Made by a program: the position numbers and the translations under genes. The notes below the pieces were generated by a model. That model saw only the letters and a program-made list of their open reading frames with translations. It made no database searches and was not told the origin of the DNA. 64,000 bases of DNA, from positions 53,895,616-53,959,615 of the forward strand of contig NC_057848.1 of the NCBI RefSeq assembly GCF_910594005.1, given 5' to 3'. The stretch's first letter is position 1, and every line of letters begins with the position of its first letter. The DNA comes from Cervus elaphus. Taxonomy: Eukaryota > Chordata > Mammalia > Artiodactyla > Cervidae. This document shows positions 1 to 10,721 of this stretch, piece after piece.

Positions 1-1380
1 CATAATGAAATGCTGGAACCAGAAATCAGTCTTTGAGGAGGTGGGAGGGGAAGGGGCCAGAGCACAGATGAAAGGACACACCTATTTTGGCAGAAGCCAG
101 AGACCCATGAGAAAATGGGATTGCAACACGAGAGAAATTCGGGAGGCAGAATGGAAGGGTCGCCCACCAGCGTTACGTGTAAGGCCAGGGTGAGCCCATT
201 CACACCACTGAGCAAGAGTGAGAGGGGGGAGTAAGCCGAGAGGCCAAGAAGACCAGGAAAGGTTTGGGACATGATGTGGGCATGAATAAACCCAAAGAAT
301 CAACAATAAGTGAATAAAAGATTGTGGAGCTGCCTGCAGGCTTCTGGTGAAGTTAAGCTGCAGGGATTTATGCATTTGTTGATTACCCACTTTGTGCGCT
401 ACCCATAGTAAATATTCAACCCCAGGCAGCTGCCTCTGCCACCTCCCCACTCTTGGCCCCCAAGCCAACGTTCTGTCTCGTTTTTTCCTAAGATGTGAGC
501 AATCTGAGCAACAAATTATGAAGACGGAGCATACACATATAGGGTTTGCTGTTATAATCAAAATTTACAACAAAACTAATCTGACACACATTTAATGATA
601 TGCATAATTGTTATTGTGCTGGGTGGCAATTAGGCATAAATTGTAAACAGTTTGCATAAATGCCTGTAATTAGAATTACTTCCGCACAGTTAAATCAAAT
701 TCTTCATTTCTTTTCTGAGTTTGTCAGCTCTTGTATATTCCTCATCTGCATCCACATCAGTGGTGCAGATACTGAGCTGTCGTTAATCATCACCTTCAAG
801 CACTTGTTATCGTCAACGGATAAAATCTGAGATCTGGTCCAACAGTGATCTCTGACTGTCACACGTAGGGCCCTTTCAAGAGCCAGCCCTCTCCCGTGTG
901 GTCCTTAGTCAACCTCAGAGGGTGGTCTGGGGCCCCTCTCTAGGGATTTCAGGTGGAGCGGGAGGAGAGAACCCTGGCTAGTGATGGTAACATGTGGGAA
1001 GAAATGGATTCTGAATCTGATTATCTGGAACTCCAGGGACAAGTGCGCCACAAGGAAAGGGGAAATCATTAAATTCAGCACACACCCTCCTCTCTGCCCC
1101 GTATCCTATGAAATGACTAATGTGACCATCTTTGCAACTATCTTTAAGGGAATAGATTCATACTAAAAAGAAAACCCTGCTGCAGCCTAACTCTAGAAGC
1201 ATCCCTCCTTCCATTCAATGAAGCTAACTCCTGAAATGCCTTTAAATTCCTGGTACATACTGCTTTTCCTTTGCCATTAAAAATGAATGGTTTTAAAAAT
1301 CCAGAGGAAGCCAGCATATTGATGGGAATATGGGTTCATAGACTAATAGTTAAAGTCAGATACACCAGGATGCTAGCAGT
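1..1380. other. no gene seen; unique sequence
   Basis: I see no exon-like open frame with family motifs here. A 159-codon minus-strand frame at 82-561 has low-complexity composition and no recognisable domain, so I do not call it. The stretch at 540-700 is AT-rich with several homeodomain- and octamer-like words and is discussed as a possible conserved non-coding element. Confidence 0.5.
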
Positions 1381-1382
1381 GA

Positions 1383-1560
1383 AATTTTGGTATTTACACT
1401 TTCTGAACCTCGAATTTCTCATTTGTAAAATGATAATTATAATAGTATCTATCCCATATTGTTGTGAAGATTTCTTGGGATCATGTATGTAAAATATTAG
1501 CACATTGACTAGAGCATATAAGATTTCTTTAACTATCAGCTGCATTTATTATTAAATGTA
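1383..1560 (+). repeat. MIR SINE fragment
   Basis: The segment follows the MIR core and tail in order: an acceptable match to the 'cctcatttgtaaaatg' core near 1415-1432, then the GTTGTGAAGAT block and the ATGTAAAAT/AGCACA words. It is an old mammalian SINE, diverged and truncated at the 5' side. Confidence 0.65.
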
Positions 1561-2160
1561 TTGTTGCTTTCTCTATTACTGTGACTGCCCCTCCATGTGT
1601 TTACTTCTGTAGGAAGCAGAACTGCAGGAAATGAATGTATGAAATGCTAGTGGTGAAATCTGGATATTGAAGCCACAGATGACCTTAAATCAAAGAGAAC
1701 AGCACAGATGGTTCAGACTCTCATCTATATTCCAATTTTGTTAGAGGGAGGTTGGTGCCGACCTGGTACACAGTGAAACCTGGCATTTAGAGGAGACCAA
1801 GTAAGACTAGATTAATATGGTACTTAGAAACTTCATTTAATCACCAAAAATGTATTAACTGAACCTCCAGTGCCTTGCAGAAGTAATATAGATAAAGTAT
1901 TTTAGGAGGGGAGAGAACATGTGCAACAAGTATGACAAGGATACTAATAAGAGTTGTATCCTCAACACAGTGGTAGCTCCCATGATGGACAAAGTATACA
2001 TCTTTGCTTACGAGGTTCAGGGAAGATTTTGAGGAAAAGGTCTTCAAGTGAGTGTAGCAATGTACTAAATGATATGTGTTTAAAAATTCAGTGTTGTTCC
2101 GGAAATATTTTTCCATATAGCTGAATTTTCTGAGCCTACTTTTTGCTTCTTAAAATAGCA
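1561..2160. other. no feature seen
   Basis: Unique-looking AT-rich sequence. The minus-strand frame of 91 codons at 1841-2116 has no recognisable domain. Confidence 0.4.
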
Positions 2161-2860
2161 TGGATTCCATAGCCACGATTGTAGTTACCACTGCTTCATA
2201 ACAAACTACTCCACAAAACAACTGAATTATGTTAATGAATTCTGTGGGTCAGAAATTTGGAGGGATCACAGCAGGGATGGAGTGTCTCTGCCTCTAAAAG
2301 TCTGGGCCCTCAGCTTGAAAAATCTTTATGATTGGAGGAGGCCAGAGAGTTAGGAAGTGGGATCATCTCTAAGTATCTTCTCTCACATATCTGACAGCTG
2401 AGGCTGCTTGTCACTGTCACCCATTGTTAATGCTCCAGTCATGCTCCATTGATCCAAGCTTTCATGGGTCTTCCATATTCAAAAGAATGGACATAGATCC
2501 CACCTCTCAATGGAAGGAATGTCAAAGAACTGAAGATATTTAATATACCCTATAGGCCTTGTATAGCTATCACTTCCGTCTCCCCAGGAACTATCAACCA
2601 GAACACCTCTAAGGTGACTTCTCCATATGACTTAGTCTTCTTCTCAGCATGATGACCCCAAGAGAGTCAGACTTCTTACATGTTATCTAAGTGTACCAAA
2701 AGAAAGTTTACAGTGAACAAAGCAAAAGCTGAATCCCATTTCATGTCATAGCCTTGGAAGTCACTCCCTGTATTCTGGGTGTTACTATTGTGCCCAGGGG
2801 CCTTTATTATACACTATTGGTCCAGGATGTCACAAGCTGTTTGAGATTAAGAAGAGGACA
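2160..2860. repeat. ancient interspersed repeat, class not resolved
   Basis: Phrases such as 'attctgtgggtcagaaattt' near 2238 and the 'cccacctctcaatggaaggaatgtcaaag' region near 2500 recall a common ancient mammalian repeat (LTR/MaLR-like or DNA element). I recognise the wording but cannot name the family with confidence from memory. Confidence 0.35.
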
Positions 2861-3004
2861 TCACTCCTATCTTTTGATGGTAGGAATATAAAAGAATGTG
2901 TGGATATGTTTCAAACCCCCCTTAGCTACTCATTTATCAAGACTACAACCTCTGAATACCTTACCCATTGACTAACCAAGGAGTGAGGATTCCAAAAGCC
3001 TTTG

Positions 3005-3400
3005 TTCCTTTATTCATCAAATATGCATTGAGTGCTTACTATTGGCCAGGCACAGAGGTTCTGGGAGACAGGCATGAAAAACAGAAATATACAAATGGCT
3101 AATCACAACTTTGCTAGGTGCTAAGGTAAATGATGAGATATTGAAATGAAGTTTAACCAGATGGGGGTGATGGTGCTGGCAGAGAAGTTAATTTAATGAA
3201 GTGGCCAGGCAATGTCTTATCTGATGTCAATTTAGGGAGAGAACAGAGGATAAGAAGGAGCTGACTCAGTCAAGTTTTGAGGAAGAGCATTCAAAGCAAA
3301 GGAAATAGCATATATGAGCATTCTGAGGCAGAAAACTTTTTACAGATTCAAGAAACTGAAAGAGGATCTCATATGTGGCCAGAGAACATAGAATAATTGT
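3005..3400 (-). repeat. L2 LINE fragment
   Basis: The reverse complement of the L2 3' end is visible at 3015-3058 (gcattgagtgcttactattggccaggcac is the reverse complement of the L2 terminal block), followed by the A-rich, GGAAGAGCATTC-containing upstream part near 3280. Old and diverged. Confidence 0.55.
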
Positions 3401-3829
3401 GTGTGATTAAGCTGGGATTAAACTCTTAGCAGTACAATAGGTCCATTTTCCATTAGCCTATTACTATTATACACCTGCTTTGTGTCCCATCTTATTAACT
3501 GTCATTGTCAGAAGGATTTTAGTAAGGGAAACACGGTAATTAAGTAATATCAAAGGAAATATGGTTCTTGCAAAAAAAATAAGGTACATCCAGTCTGGTC
3601 TTATTGTTTGGGCTGCCATTAAAAGCCAGCTGCTGGACAGCAGGACTCAAAGCTTCCAGAAGCTGCTTAATCAACTAATATATAACTTTGGTGCTCAGCT
3701 TGTATTTTGCTTGCCAAAGGTGATAGTAAGTTGAGGCCCTGGAAAAACTGAGAAGCCCCAGAAGCTTGGTCTCTAGCTTCTGCTTTCAGCTGTCAGACTA
3801 CTGTATGATTATTTGGATACCTCCTTGGT
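3401..3829. other. no feature seen
   Basis: Unique sequence between an L2 fragment and a Bov-tA SINE; no gene evidence. Confidence 0.4.
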
Positions 3830-3836
3830 CAATATT

Positions 3837-4053
3837 GGACTTCCCTGGAGGCTCAGTTGGTAAAGAATCTGCCTGCAGTGCAGGAGACACAGGTTCAATC
3901 CCTGGGTTGGGAAGATCCCCTGGAGAAGGGAATGGCAATCCACTCCAGTATTCTTGCCTGGAAAATTTCATGGACGGAAGAGACTCGTGGGCTACAGTCC
4001 ATGGGGTTGCAAAGAGTTGGATGTGACTGAGCAACTAACAGTTTCACTTTCAC
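3837..4053 (+). mobile_element. Bov-tA SINE
   Basis: Ruminant tRNA-Glu-derived SINE. The tRNA-like head (ttccctggaggctcagttgg) with A and B boxes is followed by the body with GGGAAGATCCCCTGGAGAAGG and the tail gcaaagagttgg...gactgagc. A short direct repeat caatatt flanks it (3830-3836 and 4054-4060). Non-autonomous; copied by BovB machinery according to established knowledge of the family. Confidence 0.95.
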
Positions 4054-4140
4054 CAATATTTCTTTACTGTATCAAAGCAGGGAAGGGCCAAATGACATCC
4101 AATAGCAATGATCATTATCGAAATGATAACTACTAAAATA

Positions 4141-4330
4141 ATAACACATATTGAGTATTTATGTGCCAAGGGTTTTACAAGTGTTATCTCTTTTAATCCT
4201 CATAATAGCTTACTGAGCTAAAGTAAATACTAGTATTTTCATTTTATACATGAGAGATTTGAAGATCAGGGAGTCTAATTTACTAGTCTAAGATCAAAGA
4301 ACCAAGACTCAGAAGCTAGTCTGAGTGGTG
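4141..4330 (-). repeat. MIR SINE, reverse orientation
   Basis: Reads as reverse complement of MIR: 'attgagtatttatgtgccaa', 'ttttaatcctcataatagct', then 'cattttatacatgagagattt'. These are the MIR tail and core in inverted order. Confidence 0.7.
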
Positions 4331-4334
4331 AGCC

Positions 4335-5250
4335 CATTCTTGTAAGCATGATTGAATAGTGTGATTCTTTCAGATGGTGAAAAACACACATAAGCACCTG
4401 GGAATTTTGCACATGCAGTGCCCCTACAGCTGAATATTTACCTGAATTTTTCACTTTTATCCAGATGTTTGACTTCATGTAGGCTAAATTGAACTGTGGC
4501 TGGCTTGTTAAAAAGTGTCTATCCTTTCTTAAGGCGATACCTTCACACTCTAATTCAGGTTTTTCCTCAAAGGATTTCTTATTTGCATTCTGGTTTAAGA
4601 ATCAAGTCCTTAAACTCACACAAACCACCATTTAGTGCTTCAGTTATCCTTGGAGAGCATGGCTTATAATCAGCCTCCTTAAGTACTTTGAATTAAGTAA
4701 TATGCAGGGAACAGCTTGCCTTTAATAGATTTCCTTACCTGATCTCAATGGGGCCCTGTCTCAGGTATTAAAAGGAAGAAAACCAATTAGCTCTAATTGC
4801 TGCTCTCCACGGATGTGTTGCCTTCTCATTGGCAGATGGTCACTGGTGTTGCAGAGGAGGCAATGACAAATTTTCTAGGTGGAAATATCCCTCTCCCTCT
4901 TCTCATCATATTTCTCTCCCACCAATACATCCTACAATTCATATATCTATGATACCTGTGACTCCAGATTTAGGAATACGGGTATTAGAAATTGATGATC
5001 TTCTCAACAGAGGCTGGTTCCATTCTCAGAAAGTCAGGCATTTGATCTTCCCTTGGCTTGGTTTAGTTGAACAAATATTTACTGGGTGAAAGCTGTATGT
5101 CTGGAACTGTGTAGGTGGTCTACTGGTTAGACTGGGAAGTTTTCATGTTAAATTCAGATGAACCTTACTCTTTTTGTGCTCACAAAGGTACTATATGCAT
5201 AGTAGGTGTTTATATTTAAATTTCTTTTGAATGACTGTGTTAAAGATATT
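4335..5250. other. no gene seen
   Basis: Unique sequence with only a short L2-like scrap near 5065 (aacaaatatttactgggtg). The plus-strand frame at 4829-5089 has no recognisable domain. Confidence 0.4.
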
Positions 5251-5294
5251 AATTAATTAATCACACTGTCTTCCCATAGCCTTCAAGGCTGTTC

Positions 5295-5434
5295 TGCCCA
5301 CGGGATTCTCTAGGCAAGAATACTGGAGTGGGTAGCCATTCCCTTCTCCAGGGGATCTTCCCAACCCAGGGATTGAACCTGGCTCTCCTGCACTGCAGGC
5401 AGATTCTTTACCATCTGAGACACCAGGGAAGCCC
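5295..5434 (-). mobile_element. Bov-tA SINE, 3'-part missing
   Basis: Inverted Bov-tA: 'caggcaagaatactggagtgg' type words lead to 'caggcagattctttaccatct' and the inverted tRNA-like head ending 'cagggaagccc'. About 140 bp, lacking the usual gcaaagagtcgg tail. It is flanked by an unusually long imperfect duplication, 5254-5289 and 5441-5475. Confidence 0.92.
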
Positions 5435-5594
5435 ACTAGTTAATTAATTACATTGTCTTTCTAAGAATTCAAGGCAATGCTTGCCTGTGACACTAAGAAA
5501 AAATGTTCAAGATTTCCCAGTCCTCACTGCAAACTCTACTGTCAAATTTGCACCAAGGCAAATTTCAGACTTTTAGAACTGTAAAAATAGCAGC

Positions 5595-6240
5595 ATTATA
5601 TAACAGAAGAACAGTTGGCTAGATGTCAGCTGTGTGACCCATTCCCTAACTAACTGTGTGACTTTACCCAAGTCATTTAATAATTGTATTTATTTTTAAA
5701 TGTTTATTTGAATGCCTGTTCTTTGTTTAGTCCCCATTCTAAGTGGAGGAAAGAGCTAGAGGTGAAAGTGGAGATAGAGACAGAAAGGAATAAGACATGT
5801 TCTTTGTCTTAAAGAATTAATTATTAAGTAGAGAAACAGAAATGTACATAAAATATTACTGTATAACCTGGTCAATGTAAAATAGAAATATATGCAAACT
5901 GCTTTAGTAGCCTAGGAAAAATGAAGGCCTACCTTTAGAGAGGTTGGTGAAAAATTAGGTAATGCTTCATGGAATTTGTGACTCTTTGACATTTAATATT
6001 TGAGTTGAACCTTGAAGTATGAAAACAAGCTAACTAAGGAGAGGTGAGGCAGAGACAAACGTGGAAACATTGTATGCCAAGTCATGGAGTCATAAATTGT
6101 GTGAGATCTTTATTCCGATCTTCATTGGCAATCCTTGTGTCAGAAGTTGATTAAACACAGAAGGGATGTGAACAAATTTCCATTATAAGGAAGAGCACCT
6201 TGGTAATAGTGCAAGGAAGAGCCTAGGAAATCATTCTCAC
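5595..6240 (-). repeat. MIR scrap followed by L2 fragment
   Basis: A MIR-like patch (agctgtgtgaccc, ctgtgtgactttacccaagtca) at about 5,620-5,690 is followed by sequence with the inverted L2 pattern (aatgcctgttctttgtttagtccccattct..., ...aacctTGAAGtatg near 6010). Diverged; boundaries approximate. Confidence 0.45.
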
Positions 6241-6569
6241 TTCATGCCCAGTCCCTGGCCAGCCTTTAATGTTGCACTGCTACGGCCACCTAAGAAGAAC
6301 ATCAGATACACAGCTCATACTTCCCCCCTTGGGTTTTCCGTTCTAGAAATAGGAATGCATCAAGTTATTAGAAATTGCTATGCTACCTGGGTGTTGAGTT
6401 CCCCTATCCTGGATAATAGTAACAATTTTTAAATTAAATATCTATACTGTGCACATTTTTGGCATTTAGGGTGCTGTGAGGGAGATACAAAAGTAATGAC
6501 AAGGTGCCTACCCGTAGAGAGATTATAACTGACCTGTGAGAGAAGAGAAGCCTTCAAAGTGTCTAGAAG

Positions 6570-7030
6570 TACTTCATGCTGAACAATTTTGCCATTTGTA
6601 TAATTCACAAGGATTTGTTAAATTTGGTGAATTTTCCAAAGGTAATTTCTTCACAAGATTCTTACTTCAAAAGTTACATTTCCCCTGCATCTTTCTACCA
6701 AAGAGCAATTGATATCACCAAATTCATACGCATCTTTCTAGAACAGTCTATGCATCCACAACTAAGTATACATATTCTTTCTTTGCCTTCTATTACACAA
6801 ATGATGTCATACTATACACATTGCATTTTGTAGCTTGTTTTTGTCCACATAATAGATCTTGGAGCTCTTTTCATAACAGCACATGTAGAACTGATTCATT
6901 CTTTCATGTTGTTTTTGTTTGTTTATGAGTGTATTGTATGACATTGTTTGGATGTGGTTTAATTTATTGAACCAGTAAGATTGACTTTAATCTTTTGTTC
7001 TAATAAATGATACTGAAATGAAAACTAAAA
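6570..7030 (-). repeat. old L1-type 3' region
   Basis: The wording resembles the 3' part of old mammalian L1s read in reverse: 'acacaaatgatgtcatactata', 'aatagatcttggagctctttt', 'ttcattctttcatgttgttt', 'gtgtattgtatgacattg', 'ttaatttattgaacc'. Low identity; family not assigned. Confidence 0.4.
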
Positions 7031-7251
7031 CCAGTTTTAATCCCATTACATTTTTATCTCATGCATTTTAATCCAGACTTTAGATAGGAAAAGGAGACAC
7101 ACTGGGATTTTGATTGTATTATATTAGTTCCCTCCTTCTTCTCACCTAACATCTAACTCATGCTCCTTCAAGAAAAGTCATCTGCAGTAATATCTTCCAT
7201 AGTCCAAGACAGCCATTTTGGACACTTTGGGATTCTGGGCTGCCCTCAGTT

Positions 7252-7480
7252 AGTGGAAAGATCAAGGACTTGGTGCTAAACAAACCTTGGGCTCAAACGC
7301 ATATTTTGTTTGCATTACTGTCTGGATGGACAGTCTTAAGCCGGTGAATTAATCTCTAGGACCCAGCTGTGATATACATAAAGTAGGGATAATAACAATA
7401 TCTACCTTACTATGTTGCCATGAGGGTTTAGTACAACAATCCTTGCAAAGAATAGTATAGTGCCCAGTACCTACAAATTA
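7252..7480 (+). repeat. MIR SINE
   Basis: MIR in forward order: 'tggaaagatcaaggacttgg' head, GGGCTCAAAC, then 'aaagtagggataataacaat', 'gttgccatgagggtttagta' and 'agtgcccagtac' tail. It lies just 3' of the receptor pseudogene. Confidence 0.6.
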
Positions 7481-7663
7481 TTTAACAAAAGAAAGTTTCG
7501 TACCCTTCCTGTTCATTAATGTGGAGAAAGTTCATGGGGCAAAGGAAAACCCACCAATTTCACATTAACTATTCTTGACCCTATAGAAAGATTTTCACTT
7601 TGTTGGGATTCTTAGAAAGTACCAAGAGCTACTAGAAAAATAAACCTTTCTTTTCACAAATCA

Positions 7664-8601
7664 TTATACCAATTTTCTCAGAGGTATTTTTACATCCTTG
7701 TTCATTAGAGTGTAAATATTAGGGTTGAGGGCAGGTAAGCACTGTATAAAAAAGGGAAAGCGACTTCAGTAAGTTTTCATTCTGAGGCCCTGATGGGAAT
7801 CCACAGACAACGCCCAGAGACCCATAATACGGACTGACTACTGTCAGATGGGAGGAAAAGGTAGAGAAGGCTCTCTGTTTTCTTGTGACAGAAGGAATCC
7901 TCATAATGGTGGAGATGATGTGAGTATAGGAAGCCAGAGTTAGCAGAAAGGGGCCAAGGGCAAATAAAGAGGTGCATATAAAAGAGGTCATCTCAGCTAT
8001 TTGCATATCGGTGCAGGCCAGTTTCATGATGGGCTTCAGATCACAGAAGAAGTGGTCAATCTCATTGGCAGCACAGAATGTTAACCGAAAAATGAGGATC
8101 ATGAGAAGGATGGGTGCCAGAAACCCAGCCACCCAAGAGGCAACAGCTAGCTGTAAGCAACCCTAGTGGTCCATGAGGCTGGAATAATGCAATGGGTTGC
8201 AGATGGCTATGAAATTATCATAAGATGTTACAGCCAGTAAGAAGCATTCTGTAGCTACCAGAGCAGTAAAATAAATAAATAAATAAATAAATAAAACTGG
8301 CAAGCACAATCAGGGAAGGAAATAGGCACATGATTTGACAGCAATGTCCTCAGCATCATCGGCTCAATGGTAGTGGTGTAGCCAATCTCCAGGAAGGAGA
8401 AGTGGCCAAGAAAGAAATACATAGGAGAATGAAGAGTGCAATCAGCCAAAACTACAGTTAGGATTACAATATTGCCCATGTCAGCACATAGATAACCAAA
8501 AATACCCCAAAGAGAAGATACTGAATGCCATGGAGATTCCCAAAACCCAAAAGGATAAATGCAGAAATTTGAGTCATATTTTCTTCTTCAGTGCTAGCCA
8601 T
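7664..8601 (-). pseudogene. olfactory receptor pseudogene (class II, family 6/11-like)
   Basis: A single-exon odorant receptor (seven-helix GPCR of olfactory neuron cilia) in decayed form, 938 bp from ATG (8601-8599) to TAA (7664-7666), matching the usual ~310 codons. The first part reads MASTEEENMTQISAFILLGF; a one-base deletion near 8481 shifts frame at the TM1 GN motif. LHSPMYFFLGHFSFLEIGYT (TM2) is intact; an (AATA)n run at 8270-8295 disrupts TM3; then VATECFLLAVTSYDNF, where the MAYDRY motif has decayed to TSYDNF; a TAG stop at 8163-8165; a long intact stretch with HFFCDLKPIMKLACTD and SYTHIISTIMRIPSV; and a frameshift near 7732 in the VLTPALNP-type motif, after which NIYTLMNKDVK completes TM7. 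The wording is closest to families 6 and 11, from memory only. Clearly non-functional. Confidence 0.93.
8270..8295. repeat. (AATA)n microsatellite inside receptor pseudogene
   Basis: About six AATA units lie where TM3 residues between CQFYLF and VATECFLL should be. Read on the minus strand it encodes alternating Leu/Phe/Ile/Tyr, so it resembles a membrane helix but shifts out of the receptor frame. Confidence 0.95.
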
Positions 8602-8610
8602 GACTTGGAT

Positions 8611-8634
8611 CTAAAAAAAAGAAAGAAAGAAAGA
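8611..8634 (-). promoter_or_regulatory. splice acceptor of receptor pseudogene coding exon
   Basis: On the minus strand a pyrimidine run of TTTC repeats and T8 ends in AG (plus positions 8611-8612), nine bases before the ATG at 8601. This is the standard olfactory receptor layout, with a 5' UTR intron abutting the coding exon. The tract itself has the form of a small (TTTC)n microsatellite. Confidence 0.65.
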
Positions 8635-9155
8635 ACGACCATTGATCAAATTCTATTTTTAGAAAAAAATCAAACTGCTTAGAGGCATCATACATATCAA
8701 GCATAATTGGCTTCTTCCTGGATGTTCAAGATTTTTAATTAATAAATTTAACCACAATCCCAGAGGCCATTTGGAAAGTTAATCTATGACTTCAATTATC
8801 CCTTCATACCCTACATAGATAGAATGTATGGGCCCTTGAAACTATAATTATGACACATGAATATGCACATTTATTTTTTAACAGATAGAGGAAAAATGTT
8901 CAATCCTTGAAGAGTTTACTCTGGTTGTTTCTATTGCTACTAGAGGTGTTACCATCAGTAATATGAATAGTATGAATGACTTACCTGTAAATTGTATAAA
9001 GTCTGATCAAATTTTTTCCTGTTTTAGACATTCTATTCCAATTAAATTATGTGAAATGCATTTCAAATGTGGAATGATAATTCTTAAAACTTATTTGATA
9101 GTAAGTTCTCTAAACATGAGTAGAGGAGGTATAATGAAGTGAGGGTGTATTAGTG
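8635..9155. other. no feature seen
   Basis: AT-rich unique sequence upstream of the receptor pseudogene; it would hold the 5' UTR intron. I cannot identify the upstream exon or promoter. Confidence 0.4.
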
Positions 9156-9163
9156 ATGATAGG

Positions 9164-9360
9164 CATTGTTGTTGTTTAGTTGCTAAGTTTTGTACAACTC
9201 TTTCGTGACCCCATAGACTGTAGCCCGCCAGGCTCCTCTGTCTATGGGATTTCCCAGGCAAGAATATCAGAGTGGGTTCCTTCTCCAGGGGATCTTGCTA
9301 ACCCAGGGATAGAACCCCTGTCTCCTGCATTGTGGATAGATTCTTTACCAGGGAAGCCCA
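9164..9360 (-). mobile_element. Bov-tA SINE
   Basis: Inverted Bov-tA starting 'cattgttgttgtttagttgc' and ending in the inverted head 'ttctttaccagggaagccca'. An exact 8-bp target-site duplication atgatagg sits at 9156-9163 and 9361-9368. Confidence 0.95.
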
Positions 9361-9375
9361 ATGATAGGGGTATGA

Positions 9376-9545
9376 TATGGTATAATAGAGTCATACCTGA
9401 ATTCAAATTCCAGCTCTGCCGCTGAATGATGTGTATCTTTGAATAAGTCACATCACTTATCTGACAGTTCCCTCATCTACAGAACAGAATATGAATTCTC
9501 TGTAACATGATTTCCACAATCACTGGTCCATATTAGGCATCCAAT
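9376..9545 (+). repeat. MIR SINE
   Basis: Forward MIR: 'attcaaattccagctctgcc', 'aataagtcacatcacttatc', 'ccctcatctacagaacag'. The younger Bov-tA is inserted at its 5' edge. Confidence 0.7.
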
Positions 9546-10704
9546 ACATTCATTCATCCATTCAACAACACTTATTGAGTACCTACTATATGCCAAACTC
9601 TTTGAAAGCTGCTTAGATTAAAATGGTGAAAAAGTCAAGAATTTTTTTAACAAGTCAAGAGTACTCCTGGGTTTCTGGTTTGAGCAACTGGTTCCATTTA
9701 TTTTAACAGTGGTAATATAGACAGAAGTTTAGGGAAAAGACAGTTCAGTTTGGAGGTATTAAGCTTATGATGTTTGTTTATGAGAATTCTGAATGGAAAG
9801 GAGAAGCAGGCAGCTGGATTTAAGAATATGGAGCCCACATGAGATGGCCGGAGTAAAATATAAATTTAGGAATCATCAGAATATACATAATACTCAAAGC
9901 CATGAAAATGAACAAGAGGACCTGCCGAGAGATTATGGATACACAAGAATGTGCTACCTTGAGCTTTAAGATCCTCTTTCTCTTAGGTCTGTCAGGAGGA
10001 AAAGTAAGAATAAGAGACTGGAAAGGAGAAGTCAGTGAGATGGGATGTAAACCGGGACGAAATACAATAACAGAAGCCGTGTTTCAAAAAAGTTATTGAT
10101 TGTGTTAAAAGCTGGTATGGGGTTAAGATGAAGACGCAGAATAGTCTCTTATGTTTGGTTACATGGATAGTAGATTCAGTAAAGTGGTGGAGACTGAAGG
10201 GGAACAGAGAAATTGAGTGGTAACTCTGGAGAGATAAGCATTGACTTTCTCTTTCTCATGCTGATGAGAATGATCCAGCATAGAGGGGTTATTGATGATA
10301 CGTAGGTAAATGAGGAGGTAATTTTAAGAATGAAATCTCCTATAAAGTGAGAGCAGATGGGAAATAAAGCACAAGAGGAGGGTTTAAACTTTGGTAAGGG
10401 CATGGAAACTTCATCTTTTTAGAGGAAGGCTAGAGTAAATAGATATAATTAAATTGCAACATTTAATCTTAGGAAGATGATGGAGTCCGCTTCTAGTGGT
10501 TTCTGTTTTCTCAGTGAAGTAGGAGAAGATGTTATCATGTAAAAGTGAGGATAAAGGAAGACAAATGGGAGGTTTGAGGGCAGAGGAAAAACTGTAAAAT
10601 AGTCATATTTACAAATGAAAATGCTATCCTTCTAGAACAAACACTAAAATTTCCAGGCAGTATTGAGTGGCAATTTAATCTTTGAGAGCACACATTTAAG
10701 GTGT
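9546..10704 (-). repeat. L2 LINE, diverged
   Basis: Starts with the reverse complement of the L2 3' end (ttcaacaacacttattgagtacctactatatgcc, 9562-9595) and continues as purine-rich sequence typical of inverted L2 internal regions. The BovB copy at 10.7 kb interrupts or terminates it. Boundaries approximate. Confidence 0.5.
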
Positions 10705-10721
10705 AACTGCACTGCTTTTTT
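10705..10721. repeat. left target-site duplication of 5'-inverted BovB
   Basis: The 17-bp word aactgcactgctttttt is repeated at 13846-13862. The first few bases of the right copy could belong to the BovB (ACTGA)n tail, so the safe part is about 12-15 bp. Confidence 0.75.

Noticed and set aside
82..561. 159-codon minus-strand open frame
   Set aside because: No recognisable domain, no splice or promoter context, and mixed low-information composition; likely chance.
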